A DNA stretch of 64,000 nt, taken from positions 201,001 through 265,000 of the forward strand of contig JAPPUL010000068.1 in assembly GCA_026874595.1 (NCBI GenBank), in the 5' to 3' direction. This stretch comes from Sipunculus nudus (Eukaryota > Annelida > Sipuncula > Golfingiida > Sipunculidae). The notes under the pieces are model-generated. The model saw only the letters and a program-made list of their open reading frames with translations. It had not been told where the DNA came from and made no database searches. Numbering within the stretch: position 1 is the stretch's first letter; each line of letters starts with the position of its first letter. Shown here piece after piece: positions 1 through 9,509 of the stretch. Both the position numbers and the translations under genes were made by a program.

Positions 1-1
1 C

Positions 2-352
2 ATACTCTATAAATACGGTCTGGACAATACTTTAGAACTTGAGGAGACATACAATAGGCAAAATAAAATAGTTGAAAGGGTAGAGTATAAAATTAAATTA
101 AGAGGAGGCAAGAAAGTATTATCAAAGAGAGTATTTCGCCGTAACTTAAAAAACAAACTTAAACTTACAACGAAAATCAACTATTCTTACAATGAAAAAG
201 GCTTAAAGGTAAGTGAAGTTGGCTTATCAAATAGCGGAGGGAAATTAAAGAAAGATTATAATATAGTATATGGCTATGACGAGAGTAATTGTAAGGAATC
301 CGAGAAGCGATATAACGGAGAAAATGAGTTAATAGAAAGTTTAGTGTACTAA
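2..352 (+). CDS. 3' end of a Tyr-rich repeat protein (start outside window)
   Basis: An open frame enters at base 2 and runs to a TAA at 350-352, giving 116 residues with no start in the window. The sequence has a loose repeat: a Y-x-Y-G or Y-x-Y-N start, acidic and Asn-rich middle, then another Tyr pair (for example YKYGLDNTLELEETYN and YSYNEKGLKVSEV, then YGYDESN). This is the spacing style of YD-type or MORN-like surface repeat proteins, but I do not recognise the family. Purine-rich codon use matches the two genes downstream. Confidence 0.7.
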   Translation: MLYKYGLDNTLELEETYNRQNKIVERVEYKIKLRGGKKVLSKRVFRRNLKNKLKLTTKINYSYNEKGLKVSEVGLSNSGGKLKKDYNIVYGYDESNCKESEKRYNGENELIESLVY

Positions 353-442
353 GAAAGCGTTCTCTTTATTAAATATAGATTGTAAATGTGCTTCTTGCTG
401 TTTAAAAAGAGTAAGCTTATAAAAGGATAAAAGTTTTTTGTT

Positions 443-1429
443 ATGGAAGGATATAGCCTTGAATATGATGATAATAGACGTCATAGTATACTGATAGCGG
501 ATGATTCAAAGGTAATACTAAATTTAGTAACAAAGATATTAAATGAGCAAAACTATAATATACTAACGGCGTTAAATGGGGAGGAGGCTCTTGAGCTAAT
601 AAAAAGCACTTCTATTGACATCGTGCTTACAGACATCAATATGCCAAAGTTAAACGGCTTTAGTTTAATCGAGGAGTTACAAAATTTAGAGCTTAAGATA
701 CCTTATGTAATGATGACGGATAGCGAGATAAACCGATATTTAGAACTAGCAATTAAAAATGACGTAGGAAACATACTAAGCAAGCCAATAAATAAAGATG
801 AGCTTCTAACAACAGTGTACAAATTGCTTTATCCTGACACATTATTTGGGCTACACAATTATCTTAAGGTAAGTAAAGATGCTATAAAAACGTTAAAGAT
901 AAAAGGGTCAAACGAGTGTTCAAAGCTGCTGCCTATGGTATTAAAGGAAGCCGAGGAAAAGACTAATTTAAGTAAAGATAGTCTGGCAAGCTTATATTTA
1001 GTATTAAACGAACTTGCAATAAACGCAATATACCATCCTCATGGATTTACAAAGGAAAAGGAAGAGCGAAAGGTTGTAGTATTAGACGATACTCAGATAG
1101 AGATAAGTTATGCTTACGATGAGAGTAAGTTTGGAATAAGCGTTACAGACTTTGCAGGGAAACTAAGTAAAGTTAAAATATTAAGCTCATTTAGAGACTT
1201 ATTCGTAAGTAACGAAAAGATGCAAAAGGCGCTGGATAAAGGTGAAGACCCACTACCCTATATAAAAGATAAGGGACGTGGTTTACAAATAGCCCGAGAA
1301 CTTTCAACAGAATATTATTTTAATATACAAAAAGATAAGAAAACCCAACTAATAATCCTGACAAACAAAGAAGAGCAAGAAGAAAGTCGCGGTAATAGCA
1401 GTTCAATAAAGATTAACGAGATATACTAA
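443..1429 (+). CDS. response regulator receiver fused to a HATPase (anti-sigma/histidine kinase-like) domain
   Basis: Residues 15-130 form a receiver domain: acidic pair D20-D21, phospho-acceptor D64 in VLTDINMP, and the conserved Lys in SKPIN. The C-terminal half (about 180-310) looks like a GHKL ATPase: an N-box ELAINA near residue 190 and a G-box DKGRGLQIARE near 276. No DHp dimerisation/His phospho-acceptor region is visible between them, so it is closer to receiver plus RsbW-type anti-sigma kinase than to a hybrid histidine kinase. It probably links a phosphorelay input to control of a partner-switch or another regulator; the partner is not in the window. An AAAAGGA lies about 15 bases upstream of the ATG. 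Confidence 0.8.
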   Translation: MEGYSLEYDDNRRHSILIADDSKVILNLVTKILNEQNYNILTALNGEEALELIKSTSIDIVLTDINMPKLNGFSLIEELQNLELKIPYVMMTDSEINRYLELAIKNDVGNILSKPINKDELLTTVYKLLYPDTLFGLHNYLKVSKDAIKTLKIKGSNECSKLLPMVLKEAEEKTNLSKDSLASLYLVLNELAINAIYHPHGFTKEKEERKVVVLDDTQIEISYAYDESKFGISVTDFAGKLSKVKILSSFRDLFVSNEKMQKALDKGEDPLPYIKDKGRGLQIARELSTEYYFNIQKDKKTQLIILTNKEEQEESRGNSSSIKINEIY

Positions 1430-1556
1430 TAAATTTATTATCTTTAAGAGTCAAAATCTAATCTTAGCAATACTTTATATTATAAATACTATGTATTATA
1501 AATACTATGTATTAATATCTGTATTAGCAATACCCTGAGAGGTGAATTAAAAATAA

Positions 1557-2573
1557 ATGTATGATGTAATAATAGTGGGCAGTGGGCCTTCGGGGCTTTC
1601 ATGTGGTTATATGTGCAAGAAAGAGGGTCTAAAGTATCTTATAATCGAGAAGGGAACTATAGCTGAGTCAATATATAACTTCCCGATATCGATGGTCTTC
1701 TTCACAACAAAGGAATTAATTGAGATAGGAGGTTATAGATTAAATATATTCAATAGCAAACCAAGCCGAGAGGAGGCTCTTAATTACTATGGTCAATTTG
1801 TACTTGATAATAAGCTAAATGTTAAAACGTATGAGGAAGTAAAGGCTATAGTGGGTGCTGATAATGACTTTGTAGTTGAGACTAAGACAAAGCTTAATGA
1901 AGAAAATAGTTATAGAAGTAGGAAGATAATAGTTGCAACGGGATCATTTGACAATCCTCGAATGTTAAATATACCGGGTGAGGGACTAAGTAAAGTATCA
2001 CATTATTATAAAGAGGGTCATTTATACACAAACCAAGATGTTGTTATAATAGGTGGTAGAAATTCAGCAGTTGAGGCAGCGCTTGAGATTTACCGTAAAG
2101 GCGGACGTGTAACAATGGTCCACAGGGGTGGGGAATTTGCACATTTAAAATATTGGATAGAGCCAGACATATTAAACAGGATAAAAGAAGGGAGTATAAA
2201 GTGTTACTACAGTGCAAATGTTAAAGAGATAAGGATAAATGAAGTTGAGATAGAATTAGGGCATGGAAAGGATATTACACTTAAAAAGGATATTACACTT
2301 AAAAACGATTTTGTATTAGCACTTACTGGTTATAAGCCAAGTTTGGAGTTACTTGAGAAGCTAGGGGTTGTAATAGATGAGAAGACATTGGAGCCTGAAT
2401 TTAATGCTAAGACATATGAGACTAATATATCTGGAGTATATGTTGCAGGAGTAATAGTTGCAGGTAATAACTCAGGCATAGTATTTATAGAGCAAGGCAG
2501 ATTCCATGGAGAGTATATAATACCCAATATTGCAAGGATCATAAAAGAAGATGTTAAAAAGGTAACAAAATAA
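1557..2573 (+). CDS. ypdA: YpdA-family FAD/NAD(P) reductase (putative bacillithiol disulfide reductase)
   Basis: The 338-residue product starts with the FAD-binding motif GSGPSG (residues 8-13) and has a second nucleotide-binding motif GGRNSAVEAA near residue 165. The segment after the first motif (YNFPISMVFFTTKELIEIGG) is typical of YpdA, which reduces oxidised bacillithiol in Firmicutes, rather than of thioredoxin reductase; there is no CxxC redox pair. If the role holds, the organism makes bacillithiol or a related low-molecular-weight thiol, but no bsh genes are in the window. A GAGAGGTG sequence lies upstream of the ATG. A hairpin follows directly after the stop codon. Confidence 0.85.
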   Translation: MYDVIIVGSGPSGLSCGYMCKKEGLKYLIIEKGTIAESIYNFPISMVFFTTKELIEIGGYRLNIFNSKPSREEALNYYGQFVLDNKLNVKTYEEVKAIVGADNDFVVETKTKLNEENSYRSRKIIVATGSFDNPRMLNIPGEGLSKVSHYYKEGHLYTNQDVVIIGGRNSAVEAALEIYRKGGRVTMVHRGGEFAHLKYWIEPDILNRIKEGSIKCYYSANVKEIRINEVEIELGHGKDITLKKDITLKNDFVLALTGYKPSLELLEKLGVVIDEKTLEPEFNAKTYETNISGVYVAGVIVAGNNSGIVFIEQGRFHGEYIIPNIARIIKEDVKKVTK

Positions 2574-2575
2574 AA

Positions 2576-2618
2576 AAAGAGACAACCTGCTTAATTTAAA
2601 AAGACTGGTTGCCTCTTT
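2576..2618 (+). terminator. hairpin after ypdA, between convergent genes
   Basis: Arms AAAGAGACAACC (2576-2587) and GGTTGCCTCTTT (2607-2618) pair with a single mismatch over 12 positions, with a 19-base loop. It starts three bases after the ypdA stop. The A-run before and T-run after the stem would allow termination in both directions, which suits the convergent gene at 2742. Confidence 0.65.
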
Positions 2619-2741
2619 ATAAGGAACGCTACAAAGAGAAAGTCGTCGGTTTAAAGAAAAAGATTAGACATTTTCTATACAAGAAGTAAAAAAGTAGAAA
2701 TTAAAATAGAGGTTAAAATAGAGATTATAGAAAAGGCATGC

Positions 2742-3356
2742 TTAAAACCCAGATTTAATTACCTCATAAAAGATGTCATGCCAAGTGCTATTAGCACTTT
2801 TAGCGGCTTTTTCTAATCCCTTTTTAAGATAATAGGCTGACTCATAACGATATCCTAACCTATTAAGCTCAAAAGCTATATCATGATAATTAAAATAGTT
2901 CTTTGGGTTATCAGAAATTATGCTATTAAAAAGCTGTTTTGCCTTTGAAGCATTTCCTAAAGCTAGATTACAAATGGCAATATTTCTTATAATAAAATTA
3001 TTTCTTTTAAAAGCTCGTTTACTTTTGTTGTCGTATAAAAGATATGCATCAAGGAGCTCTAATGCCTTTTGATACTTACTAAGCCCCATATACCGAATAA
3101 TAAGCCTTTCAAAAATGTTGTAATACGAAACACAAGGATTATTCATATCACGTTTTAGCATATTAGAATATACGCTAGAAAGCTTTTTGGTAACAGCAGC
3201 AGTATTATAGCTCTTTAGATATTGCTTTAGGCTTATGGCCAAAGGATCTAAATCTTCTTCTGATATGGAATTTATATCAAGGGAAAGAAGCTCATCTAAT
3301 GTCATTAAAGATATGGCATGCCAACCTTCACTATAATCTATATCTTTATTACTCAT
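2742..3356 (-). CDS. TPR-like hypothetical protein
   Basis: A soluble 204-residue protein made of helical pairs. The stretch from about residue 85 to 190 shows TPR-like spacing (YQKALELLDAYL, AICNLALGNASKAKQLFNSI, NPKNYFNYHDIAFELNRLGYRYESAYYLKKGLEKA). No signal peptide or membrane segment is seen. The start lies 8 bases after the rsfS stop, so it is probably the last gene of a rhomboid-rsfS-TPR transcript and translationally coupled to rsfS. The partner it binds is unknown. Confidence 0.7.
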   Translation of the reverse strand: MSNKDIDYSEGWHAISLMTLDELLSLDINSISEEDLDPLAISLKQYLKSYNTAAVTKKLSSVYSNMLKRDMNNPCVSYYNIFERLIIRYMGLSKYQKALELLDAYLLYDNKSKRAFKRNNFIIRNIAICNLALGNASKAKQLFNSIISDNPKNYFNYHDIAFELNRLGYRYESAYYLKKGLEKAAKSANSTWHDIFYEVIKSGF

Positions 3357-3364
3357 AGTATGGC

Positions 3365-3772
3365 TTAAACTTTGTCTTTTGATAAATCTTCTTTTTTATC
3401 ATCTATAAATTTATCATCTATAAACATATCATCTAAAACAAAAGCTTTATCCCATATTGATTCTATATTATAGTATTCTCTTGTTATTTGTAGGAAAAGA
3501 TGTACTACCATAAATCCAAAATCTATAAGTAACCATGGGTTGTCGCTACCCTTTAATGAGTTTAGCTTCTTTACGTCAAACTCTCTTAACATATTTTCTA
3601 AATGACGGGCAATAGATCTTAAATATACTGTAGAATCTCCGCTTGCAACTATTGCAAAGTCATATACACCGCTAATATGCTCAACATCAAATAATCTTAC
3701 ATCATGTGCTTTCTTTTCTATAAGAAAACTTACAGCTTTATAGGCAAGCTCTTTCGCCTGATTTTTGTCCAT
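3365..3772 (-). CDS. rsfS: ribosomal silencing factor RsfS (Iojap/YbeB)
   Basis: The 135-residue product matches RsfS over its first 110 residues: AYKAVSFLIEKKAHDV, DFAIVASGDSTVYLRSIARHLE, the NPWLLIDFGFMVVHLFL block and the final YYNIESIWDKA. RsfS binds L14 on the large subunit and blocks subunit joining during slow growth. A short acidic repeat tail (DDMFIDDKFIDDKK) is added after the family domain. The usual nadD neighbour is absent here; instead a rhomboid gene is upstream and a TPR gene is downstream. Confidence 0.92.
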   Translation of the reverse strand: MDKNQAKELAYKAVSFLIEKKAHDVRLFDVEHISGVYDFAIVASGDSTVYLRSIARHLENMLREFDVKKLNSLKGSDNPWLLIDFGFMVVHLFLQITREYYNIESIWDKAFVLDDMFIDDKFIDDKKEDLSKDKV

Positions 3773-3827
3773 ACATTCTAAATAATATTATAATATGAGC
3801 TATCTTTATAATAGGCTCTTTTAAATT

Positions 3828-4469
3828 TTAGAGTACAAAAGCTTTTTGCTTATCCTTATCCTTATTCTCAGTTAAAAGAATAGCTGCAAGTACTCCTGAT
3901 ATTGCTCCAAACAAATGCCCTTCCCAAGAAATATAACTTTGTCCTGGGGCAATCCCTTTAATAAAGGTATTGGCAAATGATGCGAGAACTCCTAGAATCT
4001 CATCACTATCGAAAGGTACAAAACCATGTATAATAAAGCTATAACCCAGAAAAACACTTATCGTGCCTAGCAACGCTTTAAAATTTCGTCTTATTATTGA
4101 ACCTAATAGTAAAAACGATAATAACCCAAATATAAGGGTACTTGCTCCTATATGATTTGAACTCCTGCCAAATAGCCATACCAAAAGTCCGCTTGTCAAT
4201 ATTATAAAGACAAACACTTTATAGGCTATGTCTTTATAGAAGATTAACGTTATTGGTAGCAAGAATAACAAAAATATACTGTTATTTATTATGTGCATTG
4301 CATTCTCATATAAACTAGCATGCAATAACGGAGATAACAAAACCCCTATAAGCCCTCGCAGCTCTCGTGGTATAATCCCATATTGATTTATATCGTAGAA
4401 TAAATTGACTAGCGCAAATACCCACATAAGAAATACAAAGAATAGCGCAAATCTTATCTTTTCAAACAT
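3828..4469 (-). CDS. rhomboid-family intramembrane serine protease
   Basis: The 213-residue polytopic membrane protein has about six hydrophobic segments. The rhomboid catalytic dyad is visible: Ser110 in HIGAST (family GxS motif) and His185 in WEGHLFGAISG, whose small residues form the final helix. The NN of MHIINNSIF (near residue 60) fits the oxyanion-side helix. It should therefore be active against membrane-anchored substrates in the inner membrane. It is the first gene of a three-gene minus-strand group with rsfS. Confidence 0.88.
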   Translation of the reverse strand: MFEKIRFALFFVFLMWVFALVNLFYDINQYGIIPRELRGLIGVLLSPLLHASLYENAMHIINNSIFLLFLLPITLIFYKDIAYKVFVFIILTSGLLVWLFGRSSNHIGASTLIFGLLSFLLLGSIIRRNFKALLGTISVFLGYSFIIHGFVPFDSDEILGVLASFANTFIKGIAPGQSYISWEGHLFGAISGVLAAILLTENKDKDKQKAFVL

Positions 4470-4573
4470 ATTTAATTAGCCTATATTCTATTTTGATTAT
4501 AGCTCCTTAAATATATATATTTAACTTTAATCTGCGTAAATTTAAATGTATGATTTTATTTATGCTTGTTTAT

Positions 4574-4999
4574 TTATGCTTGGGCTTTACGTTTTTTACC
4601 GTCTTTTTCAAAAAGTGGGGAAGATATTAGAAAATCTGCAGTCGCTCGATTACAGGCTATTGGTATATCATAAAGTACTGCCAGGCGAAGTAACGCTTTT
4701 ACATCTACATCGTGCGGTTGTACGCTTAGTGGATCCCAAAAAAAGACCATTAGATCAAGCTCGCCTTCTGCAATCATTGCTCCTACCTGAGAATCGCCTC
4801 CCTTTGGCCCGCTCAATAATACATTAACATCAAGTCCTACTTCGCTTACAACTAAATTACCCGTTGTCTTCGTTGCCCAAATGTCGCATTGGGCTGAGAG
4901 CGTCCCTCTATTAAAATGTGCCCACTCAACCATATCTTTCTTTTTTGAATCATGTGCTACTAAAGCTATTTGCTTCTTTTCTACCTTCTTTTCTACCAT
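4574..4999 (-). CDS. mgsA: methylglyoxal synthase
   Basis: The 141-residue product matches MgsA: IALVAHDSKKKDMVEWA at the N-terminus, the phosphate-binding ATKTTG, the catalytic GPKGGDSQVG with its Asp, and DLMVFFWDPLSVQPHDVDVKALLRLAVLYDIPIACNRATADF. It converts dihydroxyacetone phosphate to methylglyoxal and relieves sugar-phosphate stress. An AGGAG is found 13 bases upstream of the ATG. A long frame on the opposite strand across this gene is a shadow. Confidence 0.95.
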   Translation of the reverse strand: MVEKKVEKKQIALVAHDSKKKDMVEWAHFNRGTLSAQCDIWATKTTGNLVVSEVGLDVNVLLSGPKGGDSQVGAMIAEGELDLMVFFWDPLSVQPHDVDVKALLRLAVLYDIPIACNRATADFLISSPLFEKDGKKRKAQA

Positions 5000-5214
5000 A
5001 TGAAAATTTATTCTCCTAAAATATAGTGGCCTTTCTATAACACCACATTATAATCATTTTTAATTAATACGCATAGGCTATATAACAAAATCCTTTCTAC
5101 TCCTACTCCCCATTATCCTCTCCTAAATAAGATTTATAAAGTCAAACTTTATTTATAACACATACTATAGCATATAAATAAACAAAATAAACATTTTATT
5201 AGTAAGTTTATCAA

Positions 5215-6363
5215 ATGAATATTTATTTAGATTATAATGCAACCACACCTATTCATCCTGATGTCAAAAAGGTCTTAATAGATTCATTAAATATTTATGG
5301 CAACCCTTCAAGCCTTCATGACATTGGCAAACAGGCTCTCTTTAAAATAGAGGAAACCAGAGTTAACATTAAACAATTTATTAACGCAAGGACTAAGGAC
5401 CAAATTATATTTACAGCATCTGCCACCGAGGCTAACAATATCATTATTAAAGGGCTTTTATTAAAATACATAAATGAAACTAAAAAACCTCATCTAATAA
5501 CATCCTCTATAGAACATCCTTCTGTATTAAATACTTTTAAGTATCTTGAACAATTAGGCTTCCCTGTCACATTTGTAAATGTCAACAAAAACGGTATTGT
5601 TGACTTAGTTCAACTTGAAAACTCTATACAGCAAAATACTAAGCTTATCTCTATACATCTTGCTAATAACGAAATCGGTACTATACAGCCTATTAAACAA
5701 ATTATTGCTATTGCCAAAAAATACAATATCTTAGTACATAGCGATGCGGTGCAGGGACTTGGTAAAATTAAAATCGATGTTAAAGACTTACAAGTTGACT
5801 TTATGAGCTTTTCTTCTCACAAGGTTTATGGGCCTAAGGGCCTTGGCTTTTTCTTTGCTAATAAAAAACGTCTATTATCTCCTATAATGCAAGGCGGTGG
5901 ACATGAGTTTAATATTCGATCTGGTACCGAAAATACTATCGCTATAATTGCATTTGATAAATGTATTTCTTTACTTTCTAACAATATGGACCCAGTCAAC
6001 AAAAGAATAAAAGTATTAAGAGATTTATTAGAAGAAGGTATTATAGACGTATTCCCCAAAGCTCGTATAAACGGTGATAGGACTTTACGATTACCTAACA
6101 CCATTAGTGCAAGTTTCTACCCCATCGAAGCTAATGCCATTATGCTTTCTTTAAATGCTCATGGTGTTTATGTTTCAACAGGTTCTGCTTGTTCTAGCAA
6201 GCAGCAAAGTTCTTATGTTTTAAAAGCTCTTGACAAGCAAAATGATGACTTCATTCACAATGCTATTAGATTTAGTTTGGGCTATGATACTTCTAAAGAG
6301 CATATCCTTTATACTATTAAAACCCTTTCTAAGACTATTAAAGAACTTCAACAGTTTATATGA
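5215..6363 (+). CDS. nifS: cysteine desulfurase (NifS/IscS family)
   Basis: The 382-residue fold-type I PLP enzyme begins YLDYNATTP. The PLP lysine is K203 in SFSSHKVYGPKG, and the persulfide-forming cysteine is C326 in STGSACSSK, in a long mobile loop as in IscS/NifS. It provides sulfur from cysteine for Fe-S clusters or tRNA thiolation. No scaffold gene (iscU or sufB) is next to it, so its role cannot be narrowed further. The start ATG has little Shine-Dalgarno sequence. Codon use is pyrimidine-rich although the gene is on the plus strand. Confidence 0.92.
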   Translation: MNIYLDYNATTPIHPDVKKVLIDSLNIYGNPSSLHDIGKQALFKIEETRVNIKQFINARTKDQIIFTASATEANNIIIKGLLLKYINETKKPHLITSSIEHPSVLNTFKYLEQLGFPVTFVNVNKNGIVDLVQLENSIQQNTKLISIHLANNEIGTIQPIKQIIAIAKKYNILVHSDAVQGLGKIKIDVKDLQVDFMSFSSHKVYGPKGLGFFFANKKRLLSPIMQGGGHEFNIRSGTENTIAIIAFDKCISLLSNNMDPVNKRIKVLRDLLEEGIIDVFPKARINGDRTLRLPNTISASFYPIEANAIMLSLNAHGVYVSTGSACSSKQQSSYVLKALDKQNDDFIHNAIRFSLGYDTSKEHILYTIKTLSKTIKELQQFI

Positions 6364-6395
6364 TGCCTCTAAGCTACTATCCTCTCCTACTAAGG

Positions 6396-6596
6396 CTACT
6401 TTAATTTGTACTTTTTATTGAACTTTTCAACTCGTCCGGCACTATCTACTATCTTTTGCTTGCCTGTATAAAACGGATGGCAGTTTGAACATATTTCTAC
6501 AGTAAGACTTTCAACCGTAGAACCTGTATGTATTTCATTGCCGCAGGCGCACTTTATTACTGCTTCATAATATCTTGGATGTCCTTCTTTCTTCAT
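6396..6596 (-). CDS. rpmE: 50S ribosomal protein L31 (zinc type)
   Basis: The 66-residue product is a full L31: [21 protein letters not shown], then [26 protein letters not shown]. The four cysteines (CAC near 16-18 and CSNC near 36-39) make it the zinc-containing form. It lies just downstream of rho on the same strand, a common bacterial pairing. It ends 32 bases from the convergent cysteine desulfurase gene. Confidence 0.97.
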   Translation of the reverse strand: MKKEGHPRYYEAVIKCACGNEIHTGSTVESLTVEICSNCHPFYTGKQKIVDSAGRVEKFNKKYKLK

Positions 6597-6647
6597 TATT
6601 TATTTGCTCCCTTATCTATTTACTTTTATATTTTATATGCGTTTATC

Positions 6648-8099
6648 CTACCCATTACTCATAGACTTAAGAAACAAACTGTTATCCTTAGTTTTACCCA
6701 TCTTCTCAAGCAACAATTCCATAGTTTCTATATTCGTCATAGAATTAAACACTTGTCTTAATATCCACATCTTTTGTATCTCTTCCTCGCTTAACAACAA
6801 TTCTTCTTTTCTAGTTCCACTCTTTTTTATGTCTATTGCAGGGAAAAGACGCCTTTCTACCATCTTCCTATCTAAATGCACTTCCATATTACCAGTTCCC
6901 TTAAACTCTTCGAATATTACCTCATCCATACGGCTACCTGTATCTATAAGCGCCGTTGCAAGTATCGTAAGACTACCCCCTTCTTCTGTATTTCGTGCCG
7001 CGCCAAAAAATCTCTTTGGCTTTTGTAATGCATTAGAATCAACCCCTCCCGACAACACCTTCCCGCTCGTTGGTACCACCTGATTATACGCCCTGGCCAA
7101 GCGAGTTATACTGTCAAGCAATATTACCACGTCCTTCTTATGCTCAACAAGCCGTTTTGCCTTGTCCAGCACCATCTCTGCTACTTGTACGTGCCTTTGG
7201 GCAGGTTCGTCAAATGTTGAACTTATTACCTCTCCCTTTACCGTTCTTTGCATATCTGTTACTTCCTCTGGCCTCTCGTCTATCAGCAACACCATAAGTA
7301 TTACTTCAGGGTGATTCGCTGTTATGGCATTTGCAAACTCTTGTAAGAAGATTGTTTTCCCCGTCCTTGGCGGTGCTACTATTAAACCTCGCTGCCCTTT
7401 CCCTATAGGTACCAATAAATTCACTATCCTTGTTGAGAATTTCTCCGTCTGCCACTCTAGATTAAGTCTTGATTGCGGATACAATGGCGTTAGATTATCA
7501 AATAGTATTCGTTGATTTACTGTCTCGGGACTATCAAAATTTACTTGCTCAACTCGGAGTAATGCAAAAAACCTTTCATTATCTTTTGGCGGCCTTACTT
7601 GTCCTGCTACTGTATCTCCCGTCTTAAGTCCAAATAGCTTTATCTGCGACGGCGATATATATATATCATCCGGACTTGATAAATAATTATAAGTCGGAGA
7701 CCTCAAAAAACCATACCCTTCTTGTAAAACATCTAATACTCCACTTGCAAATAATGCTCCGTCTCGCTTCGTCTGCGCTTCTAATATTGCGTATATTAAA
7801 TCCTGTTTTGTTTTTGTATTTATTCCCTCAACCCCCAATACTCGTCCAAGTTGTGTTAGCTCTGATATTGTCTTTTTTCCGATTTCTGATATGTCTAACT
7901 TTTCTGGTAGATAGTTTGAGCCCTGCCCCCCAACATGCCCACTCTTCTTTACCCGTGCCACCCGATTTGTTACCTTTACACTCTCCTTCTCTTTCCCTTC
8001 CTTCCCTACATCTTCCTTTCCTACACCGTGTCTTAATGAATTTGAATTGTGACGTGTCCCCCCTCCGTACCGTTTCCCTTCTACATTACGATTGTTCAT
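6648..8099 (-). CDS. rho: transcription termination factor Rho
   Basis: The 483-residue product has a basic, Gly-rich N-terminal extension of about 60 residues, a Rho_N helical domain ([12 protein letters not shown]), a cold-shock RNA-binding domain ([15 protein letters not shown]) and the hexameric ATPase. The Walker A is APPRTGKT, Walker B is [11 protein letters not shown], and the Q/R-loop region [22 protein letters not shown] is intact. It is the RNA helicase for factor-dependent termination. An AAGGAAAGG is upstream of the ATG, and 313 bases of gene-free leader precede it, room for autoregulation. Confidence 0.97.
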   Translation of the reverse strand: MNNRNVEGKRYGGGTRHNSNSLRHGVGKEDVGKEGKEKESVKVTNRVARVKKSGHVGGQGSNYLPEKLDISEIGKKTISELTQLGRVLGVEGINTKTKQDLIYAILEAQTKRDGALFASGVLDVLQEGYGFLRSPTYNYLSSPDDIYISPSQIKLFGLKTGDTVAGQVRPPKDNERFFALLRVEQVNFDSPETVNQRILFDNLTPLYPQSRLNLEWQTEKFSTRIVNLLVPIGKGQRGLIVAPPRTGKTIFLQEFANAITANHPEVILMVLLIDERPEEVTDMQRTVKGEVISSTFDEPAQRHVQVAEMVLDKAKRLVEHKKDVVILLDSITRLARAYNQVVPTSGKVLSGGVDSNALQKPKRFFGAARNTEEGGSLTILATALIDTGSRMDEVIFEEFKGTGNMEVHLDRKMVERRLFPAIDIKKSGTRKEELLLSEEEIQKMWILRQVFNSMTNIETMELLLEKMGKTKDNSLFLKSMSNG

Positions 8100-8412
8100 A
8101 TTCTACCTTTCCTTATTTTCTCTTTTGTTTTTTTTATTTAAATTACGCTTAACGTTCTCTATAGCCTGTACTATAGACTTATGTTTGTTTGATTTTATTG
8201 ACTGCAGCCTTTTTATATATAACACACATATTCTAACATCTATACTAACAAGACGCTTAATGCACTTCTATATACTCCTCTACACATTTGCACAACCACC
8301 TTTATATCCACTATTTGATTTATATTATTTTCTGAAGATTCCTATTTGATAACGAAAGCTTAGTTCCTATTTAGTTCCTCTTTTAATCACATGCCCCGCA
8401 TCTAAGCATTAT
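8100..8412. other. gene-free region upstream of rho
   Basis: This 313-base AT-rich stretch separates the stop of the 8413 gene from the rho start. On the minus strand it has a TATATATAA-type promoter-like stretch near 8210-8220 and a ribosome binding site just before rho. I see no coding frame with protein-like sequence and no clear hairpin terminator. A long rho leader would fit Rho autoregulation, but this is inference. Confidence 0.4.
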
Positions 8413-9432
8413 CTAACTATAATCTTTTTTCCCTATTATGACAACGATTTCCTCAAAAATTCTTTTGTATACTTTAAGCTTTTCAAGGACTTCGTATTCT
8501 AGTAAATCACATAATAACACTATGTCCTTCTTTATTAAACTATCTGATATCTCTTCTAAAAGACCAGCAAATCCCTTGTTTACTTCTTCTAAACCATCAA
8601 ACTCACAATCTCTATCTAATTCTCCATTAAGCCCCACAAGCTTATCTGATACTACTAAATCATTTAATAAACTTTCCATGAAATATAATAAGTTCTTTAT
8701 TTCAAGATATCCTTGTGCCTCTCGTCCAGTGTGTAATGTATAACCTATTTGCGGAATTACACCTATAAACGAACATAGTGTATCAACTATATCATTTAAC
8801 ACCTTTTTTACTATTAATACATTTTCTTTGTCTATTTTATCTGCTCTATAAAAATATACTCGCTCTACTATCTTCGGTAGATAGTTTAATAAGGATTCTA
8901 AGTTCTTCTTTACCTTTAAATCTAATAGCTCCTTGAATACTATAGGATTATATTTATAGCTTTCAAGCTCTACTATTAATACGTTATTCTTTGATACAAT
9001 GTCGGATAGCGATTTGTCTTTGTCAAATAATAAATCTAACTTTATTTGCAGTATCCGGGCACTATTTAAAAGAACATCGTTTATCCATTTTAGACCCTCT
9101 ATTACTTCATCTTTATTTGTTGGACTTAGATATCGCTCCTCTCCTGTCTCATTTCTAAACCTTTTTATATAGCCTTCAAGCTCTTCTAATAAATTTAGGG
9201 CATAGTCTCCATGTCCTACTGTGCTTATTTCAAGCTTATTTGTACCTTCTATTAACCGCTCCTTCAACCCTTCTTTATCTGTTGCATATATTGCATCCCC
9301 ATCTGCCTCGATACGCTCTATAAGCTTACTGTCCTTCAATAGCCACTCCTCTAAATATTCTACCACCTCAAGCAAATTCTTCTCTGCCTCTATCTTATAA
9401 TCTAACTTACTTCCTTCTATCAATATCTCCAT
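8413..9432 (-). CDS. hypothetical protein of the flagellar block
   Basis: The 339-residue soluble, helix-rich and acidic protein has no signal peptide. The first 50 residues (MEILIEGSKLDYKIEAEKNL, then EYLEEWL and AIYATDKEG) look like a small mixed beta/alpha domain; the rest is predicted long helices with many Leu/Glu. It sits 77 bases after fliD on the same strand and probably shares its transcript, suggesting a flagellar or export-chaperone job, but I do not recognise a named family. It is much too long to be FliS. Confidence 0.65.
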   Translation of the reverse strand: MEILIEGSKLDYKIEAEKNLLEVVEYLEEWLLKDSKLIERIEADGDAIYATDKEGLKERLIEGTNKLEISTVGHGDYALNLLEELEGYIKRFRNETGEERYLSPTNKDEVIEGLKWINDVLLNSARILQIKLDLLFDKDKSLSDIVSKNNVLIVELESYKYNPIVFKELLDLKVKKNLESLLNYLPKIVERVYFYRADKIDKENVLIVKKVLNDIVDTLCSFIGVIPQIGYTLHTGREAQGYLEIKNLLYFMESLLNDLVVSDKLVGLNGELDRDCEFDGLEEVNKGFAGLLEEISDSLIKKDIVLLCDLLEYEVLEKLKVYKRIFEEIVVIIGKKDYS

Positions 9433-9509
9433 ATCTTTTACTTCTCCGCTTCCTTTAAAATCCTTTCTTTATCCTTTTTTCGCCTTATCCTTTGCGGCTT
9501 GTTTTATTC

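Noticed and set aside
4546-4827. Plus-strand frame of 93 codons
   Set aside because: It is the antisense shadow of mgsA, whose catalytic motifs are complete on the other strand.
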